A stretch of 64,000 nt of DNA from Odontesthes bonariensis. Lineage: Eukaryota; Chordata; Actinopteri; Atheriniformes; Atherinopsidae. The notes below the pieces were generated by a model, which saw only the letters and a program-made list of their open reading frames with translations, was not told the DNA's origin and searched no databases. Every line of letters begins with the position of its first letter. Position 1 is the first letter of the stretch. Where the stretch lies: the NCBI RefSeq assembly GCF_027942865.1, contig NC_134528.1:11684086-11748085 (forward strand), read 5' to 3'. Positions 58,151-64,000 of the stretch are shown one piece after another. Made by a program: the position numbers and the translations under genes.

Positions 58151-61100
58151 CACCATGTGATCATAATACACAAATGATTATTTATTAACCACGCACAGGG
58201 TCAGTCCAGTTTTGACAGTAGCTGCTGTTTACACTGTATTCCCATGGTTACAACCATGACGGAGATGGCTGTATCGACTTTGGTGTGTGTGTGTGTGTTT
58301 ATTTATGCAGCTGTCTGCCTTTTACTTTGTCTAAGATTTACACCCAGATGGAGAGAGTTACACAAGATTGATGTGTGACCTAGATCCTTCCCGTTAAACC
58401 TGTGAAATGAAAAGAAGGTGTGAACAAGTGCAAGCAAAGTGAAGATGGAGAGGGGGACTTAGTGTGTATGAGGGGCTTAAGCCAAGAATAATGAAATATG
58501 GATACAGGTCTAAAGGGACTAAAAAGAGGCAGGCAATGAAATGAAGACAGATATGACAGGGCAGGTGGAATGAGAAATGGAAGATGAGAGATGATTGAAC
58601 AAAAATGACAGAATGTGGACAAAGCCCGAGCACAAAGACTGAATAGATGCGTCTGCATTTGTGAGTGAATGTAGGGCATTTTCTGTTTCTGCGTCTCCAA
58701 GGCAACCTCATCCTCCAACATGCCAATCATAATAGTGGTTGATTTCTGCGCAAACAAAGAGTCTACATCTACGCATACCTCCTGGCTGGCACTCAGCGTT
58801 TTTGTCCCGGGATTTTGTCTTTGATGAATCCTATCAAAATGTTAAAATTTACGTAATAATATATATTTTTTTTTAAAAAGCCAGTGTGTAAGGGAACTGA
58901 GCAGCGGAGGCTGCCACAGATGAGGATTCTGACATCCGTGATTCACACACGTTTGCAGTCTTCATACTTTTGCCAAGTTGATGCGATTTGTTGAAGAGAC
59001 ACATGATCCAAACAAACAAGTCAACACCTCTCCCACACAACAGTCTTTCTCTGCATCTCCTCTCCTCTTCTCCCTGTTACCATCAACCATTCTTTTTATA
59101 CACACACGCACACACACACTCTCGCACACACATGCATATCAAGATTCTGCTCCTCTGTTTGCAAAAGATAGATAAACTGCTCTGTTTTTTTTATCTCTTC
59201 CTCCTTAAATTTGAAGTCTATGTGCTTTCCACATAATCTTTGCTGCTCTATATAAGTTTAGTCTGTGTTGTGGACATCTCAATATTCTTGTCGTTCCTGG
59301 TGTGCTTTTCAAACTGTGAAGTGTCATGAAATTAAACGCAATCCATATTTTATCAGCCAGCTTATAACACTTAAATCATGTAGCAGTACATTTTTGCTGT
59401 GCCTGATTGCAACAGCAAATCAAAACGATTTCACCAGTACTTAATAAATGTGATCAGTGTACGAGCTTTTCTAATAAACTTTCTGTGTGAAATCTCTTTG
59501 AGTGCCTAATTGCTTATTATGACACAAATTATACAATCAGAACGGTCACTTTTAGGTGTCGGCCTCCGTCATCCGCAATTATAGTATTAACATATTCAAG
59601 ATTTGCACATCCCTTGTGAAATATTCATCCTAATTGACTAAGTTAATTTCACACAGTATAACCTCAACACTCGATCAAAGAAAAGTCATTCTTTGCTGGC
59701 CGGTGCTTCTTTATTCAAAAATCCTGATGTCACAGCACACTAAAAATAACCTGTATGTCTATTCCCTTGAAGGCATCAGAACATAATATTCAGTCTGAGA
59801 AACACCTGAGCCCTCTGGCAAGGGCATGAAGTCACCCCTCAGAGCCACACTGGGTTAAGCATTACACAGTTTGATGCACAAAGTGCTGCTCGAAGAATAA
59901 ACCGAGTCTGATTCGAAAACCTTCGCTGCACTGCCCTCAGGGTTGAACTTTTCTTGAACACGTTGCAGGTATGGGAATAAATTTGGATGCATTTGTTTCT
60001 TCTCAATCTTCTTTTATCATTGTGCGCATTAGTAAATAAAATCTGCTTTTTGTTGGTAAAAGTACACTAATAAGCATCTTTTGGGGGCAGAAAATGATCC
60101 TCTGGAACTCAGTTTAGCGCCTAGTTAATGTGGTCGAAATGGAGGGGGCTGGAAAAAGTTCCTGCACTCGGGAAAGGATCCATAGGTCCTCTTCATAATC
60201 TGCCAGGTTGCACTGACTGACAAACCAGTCAGTGGAGGGCGAGGCAGGGGTATTCAGATTATTGACACTAGATATTCTCAGTCCTTTACTCCAGTCTTTT
60301 TCAAGTTACACCCTCATCTGGCCTTTCAGTAACTGAAGCAAGAAAGTTTGCGTTTTTTCCATACTTTAGTCACTTCGCTTTATGTCAGGAAGATTTATGA
60401 GCTCTGTGAGGCTGTTAGTTAGCTTTTATTATGCTTAATGCATTAGAGACAGAGCTAATGTGTTGTTGATATTTTACCATGATGGTGCTTTAAGTATTTT
60501 CCTTGTTTGGCTTGATTTTGCCCTCTTTGTGGGGGTTTCTGCTGTTTTGTTTACTGCCACACTTCTTAGCAGCTTGGACCAACCAATCCTTTCCGAGGCA
60601 AGCATTTTTAAAAGTCTTGTGTTTGCTGCAGTGTCTCTCCAAATGTTAGTGTTCATGTTTAGGTTAGCTAATCTCAGGATGTTGTTTAATTGGAGGAAAG
60701 CTACCTTTCTTATAAACAAAACTCTCAATAGATATAAAGTACTGGTACTTTTCCATCCAGTTTCAGGGGGGTTCTGTTGATTTGGCATTGAGCTTGAGGA
60801 TCACACTGTTCCCATATAGGCCTCTGTGTGCTGTGTTTTCCACCACTGTTTTTTTTTTTTTACCCTACCCTTGTGATTCTTGTTAGTTTCCACATGAGAC
60901 TGTTCTTTGCTGTCCTGAAAATTTAAAGTTCAGCCCTTTTCCTTCCATGTCAGATTGCCTTCTTTTAACCCCACTGTACTCATGTCTTTTCCTCAAGTCC
61001 AGGGTATCAGCTGAATCATGTTCTGCTTCTGTGCTGCAGATGCCTTCATGTCCCCACTGATAACTTGAAAAAGAGGCTTTTTTTCTTCTTCTCATGTCTG

Positions 61101-61571
61101 CAGCTGCTTCTAAAACAAGTGCTTTGCATGTATTTAGTCATAAAACAAAGTTTTGAACACATTCAAAGTTTGATCTTGTGATGGTATTGGAGAAAAATAA
61201 ATGTATGTATCAACAAAGATATTACAGTCTTTCTCTAAAGAATGATAGACACCCTCACAAAAGATCCCGGTAATCCTTGAAAAAAAATCTTGTTGAGACA
61301 TGACACAACCACAAATGTCACCCGATGGCAGTGCGAGAATGGAAAAAAATGAGATAACTGAAATTAGGGTAACTGAAATGAAACATTAAATGTTGAGGAT
61401 TTATTGATTGATTAGTGAAGTTTTGATCAGATGCACTCTGACACCTCTGAGAAGGAGTTCACATTGATTTGCTTTTTAACAAAAGGCTTAAAAACAGTTT
61501 CATCTTAATTACTTTTCGAGATTTGAAACATGATGTTTCTGCGTCTTTGCATTGTTTCTATTTCCAGTCAC
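58151..61571. other. kcng3 3' flank, nothing recognised
   Basis: AT-rich sequence with (CA)n-type microsatellites near 58285 (GT) and 59100-59130. The overlapping frames on both strands at 60460-60788 have no family features. Confidence 0.5.
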
Positions 61572-62267
61572 TAATGGCGCGTTTCCACTAGCTCGCTTCG
61601 GCTCGGCGCGCTATTTGCGTGTTTCCACTAGCACGCAGTACCTGCAACCGGGTACACTTTTGGTATCACCTCAGCCCTGGTTCCAAGCGAGCCGAAGCGT
61701 TACCAAAACGTGACGTCAGCCAACTGCCTTCCACTGATTGGCCGATGAGTGTCGTCACTGGAAGCGCCATAACCCCGCGACGACCAACTAGAATGTAAAT
61801 TGTACATTGCTCGGCGCCGTGTAAATGACATCACGGAGGTTTCGCGCAGCCATGTTATGACGACCCCGCCCACGTCGAGGAGGCACGAAGTGATACTCGG
61901 TTGTAATGGAAACACAACCAAACCTAGCCGTGCCGAGCCGTGCCGAGCCGTGCCGAGCCGTGCCGAGCCGTGTCGAGCCGTATTGAGCCGTATCGAGCCG
62001 TATCGGGCCGTGCCGAGCTGTATCGAGCCGTATTGAGCCGTGCCGAGCCGTATTGAGCCGTATCGAGCCGTATCGGGCCGTGCCGAGCTGTATCGAGCCG
62101 TGCCGAGCCGTGTCGGGCCGTATTGGGCCTTGCCGAGCCGTATCGGGCCGTGCCGAGCCGTATCGAGCCGTGTCGAGCCGTGCCGAGCCGTATCGAGCCG
62201 TATCGAGCCGTGTTGAGCCGTATTGAGCCATATCGGGCCATGCCGAGCTAGTGGAAATGCGCCATAA
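61572..62267. mobile_element. Harbinger-like MITE containing an internal minisatellite
   Basis: The element body is 61575-62264. Termini TGGCGCGTTTCCACTAGCTC and the near-complement ending TAGTGGAAATGCGCCA form inverted repeats, flanked by TAA on each side (61572-61574, 62265-62267), fitting the TWA target of PIF/Harbinger elements. The left third is the usual MITE body. From 61931 the sequence is a 10-bp tandem array. No transposase is encoded. The superfamily assignment rests on the 3-bp duplication. Confidence 0.75.
61931..62250. repeat. Minisatellite, 32 copies of a 10-bp unit
   Basis: Exactly 320 bp of units such as TGCCGAGCCG, TATCGAGCCG, TATTGAGCCG, TGTCGAGCCG and TATCGGGCCG with no length variation. 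A five-unit block at 61981-62030 recurs exactly at 62051-62100 (70-bp offset). Because the minus-strand unit has no stop codon in any frame, three long overlapping open frames arise that are not genes. Confidence 0.97.
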
Positions 62268-63720
62268 AAGGCAATCCTTGGCATCTGACTTCTTTTAAAT
62301 CTTTCAAATGAACACAACAGAATATTCAAATGAAAGTTAACACAATGCAGGATGGTCAAGGCCAATGTCTTATTTTGCCATCTGTTGAAAGTGATCATAG
62401 TTTTCAAATGCTCCATGTCGGCATAAAGTTTCATGAAAGTGACCTTTGTAGTTTTTTTGATCGTGATCACAAAAACCAAGCAATGCAGTAGGTGCGGTAG
62501 GTCAGATTGGACTCTTTTAGTGTTTCTGTGATGCATGGAATCAAAGATGTTTTTTTTGTTGTTGTTCAGATTCCATTTTTCCAACAGATAAGACCTCAGG
62601 AATGTACAAAGGGGGAAACTTAGACAAAAGATTGGAGGCTCTTTCCAAAATCCTTGTTTAACGTGTTTTATCGTGGCTGCTCTAACCTTCTGATTGATGG
62701 CAACACATTTTCAATCCTAACTCAAATACTTGGGAATGAGAACAGGTTGTTGATGGATAGTTGAGGCTTCACACAGCCTGAGGGGAGGACCTGAATTCTT
62801 TATTTACAGATGAAAAATGTACTACTGTCATGAGGCATGTTGAGTGAAGGAGTAGGACGACCCAACGGCTGGACTAACAGGCAGAGGATTGCTAGGTGAA
62901 GTAAAACAAAAAAGAACAGAGGACATTTTATGAAAGACCAATGACAGAGAATCATCAGAACTATAATCAAGATGCAACACAACCAAAACAAGAAAAGGGA
63001 GCTTGCACTGAATGAGGGAAAACCCATTGAGTGAGAAAATGACAAAAAAGATGCAGGTGTGGCACTCAGTAAATGAAATGCTGGCATGAAACAAGAGCAG
63101 GTGGTAGACTAAAAGGGCAAGCTCTATAGATTAAAACAGGAAGTAATACAACTGAGGTGGAGGATGTAGAACGATGACAAAAAATAAAGTAGAATACAGA
63201 ACATGGAAACACCAGAAAAGCAAACTGAAAAAAACAAGAACAAAACAAAACTCCTACACCAGGATAAAAAAAAAGAAGGTTATGTTTGAATTAACCCTCA
63301 GCTGCGTAATTGTAACATTAAAAGGATGAACATCCTCGTAATATCAAAAAAGAAAAAGCATGTGACATGATTTTTGTGTCATGTGTTTTTTTGTCCCTAC
63401 CTAAGGTTAATTTGTGCTTTTCCTTCTGTCTCCTGTCTGTTTATGCTAATTTACTTTTTGATTTTATGGAGTTGTTTACTTTGTGTTGCTTATCTTTTTG
63501 CTCTTGTGACCATTTGCTAGTTATCACATGAGACTGGTTACCCTTGCCTCCCTGTGTATTTATAGTTCAGTTCAGTCCTTCCCCTTGTCAGCTTGTGTTC
63601 ATCCAGTCTTAGTTACTCGTGTTTTCTTCTTCAATTTCCCAGCCAGTCTGTTGGCTGTGTAGAACCTGCCTCCTAATGTCATCATATTTTGGCCCTCTGA
63701 GGAAACATGCCTGAAAGCAA
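62268..63720. other. Intergenic, nothing recognised
   Basis: AT-rich sequence; no gene, RNA or classifiable repeat seen. Confidence 0.5.
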
Positions 63721-63723
63721 AAC

Positions 63724-64000
63724 ACATATAGAAATAGAAATAGAAATAGAAATAGAAATAGAAATAGAAATAGAAAAATACTTTATTTATCCCCCAATGG
63801 GGGAAATTCAAATTCGTCAAGTAGCTCAACATTTTTTTAAATATTTACAATGATTGAATTTACAACAATAAAACAACAATAATAATTCTACTACTAACTA
63901 AATAATAATAAATGACTAAATGGTAAAATAAACAAATAAATAAAAATCAATCAATCAATTTGAGAAGAACTCAGCAGTCACTGTTATAAAGCCTTATGGC
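63724..64000 (-). mobile_element. 3' end of a LINE, partial at the window edge
   Basis: Minus strand: the last codons read AIRLYNSDC then stop (about 63970-64000), followed by an AT-rich 3' UTR, ATTTCCCCCATTGGGGGATA and a (TTTCTA)n tail (63728-63776). Same family as the plus-strand copy at 25735-25988; the rest lies beyond the right edge. Confidence 0.72.

Noticed and set aside
60460..60788. Overlapping open frames of about 105 codons on both strands
   Set aside because: Hydrophobic but unlike any family I recognise, with no splice or promoter context; both strands open suggests chance.
61700..62584. Minus-strand open frame of 294 codons and overlapping frames rich in ARLGTARYGS repeats
   Set aside because: They are a consequence of the stop-free 10-bp minisatellite, which is open in all three minus frames, and they sit inside a MITE.

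Overview
This window looks like nuclear DNA from a ray-finned (teleost) fish. Three vertebrate genes with consensus introns are visible, the repeats are typical of teleosts (Tc1, hAT MITEs, a tRNA-derived SINE, LINE tails with TTCTA-type repeats, a Gmr1-like Ty3/gypsy element), and most of the sequence is AT-rich intron or intergenic DNA. No rRNA, CRISPR array or bacterial-type operon was seen.

Layout. (1) 0-17 kb: ppm1b on the minus strand. Only its large first coding exon (3127-3957) is in the window; the rest of the coding sequence must lie to the left. A candidate 5' noncoding exon ends at 16034. The interval also holds a Tc1 remnant, a SINE, a palindromic hAT MITE, a frameshifted intronless CD24-like copy and a 1.5 kb non-autonomous hAT element. 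(2) 17.7-21.9 kb: a 4.2 kb LTR retrotransposon with a perfect 5-bp target duplication. Its pol order is integrase before reverse transcriptase, and gag and protease are missing. (3) 22-31 kb: intergenic DNA with a LINE 3' end, two CTCF-like motifs, an intron-containing tRNA-Ile(TAT) gene and a perfect 20-bp-arm hairpin. (4) 31.3-53.8 kb: the complete coding region of mta3 on the minus strand. Nineteen coding exons could be placed with a continuous reading frame (about 700 residues). An alternative read-through end of exon 14 has its own poly(A) signal. (5) 55.2-57.9 kb: kcng3 on the plus strand, two coding exons, about 423 residues, divergent from mta3. (6) 58-64 kb: kcng3 3' flank, a Harbinger-like MITE carrying 32 copies of a 10-bp repeat, and a LINE 3' end at the right edge.

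The three genes do not form a pathway. ppm1b is a cytosolic/nuclear Mg/Mn phosphatase, mta3 a NuRD co-repressor subunit, and kcng3 a silent voltage-gated K+ channel subunit. All three orthologues lie in human 2p21, so the window appears to be a compacted piece of that ancestral block. I did not find a new biological system. The most interesting items are the rearranged and deleted LTR element, the two mta3 C-terminal forms with a frame-critical exon 17 donor, and the minisatellite inside a MITE.
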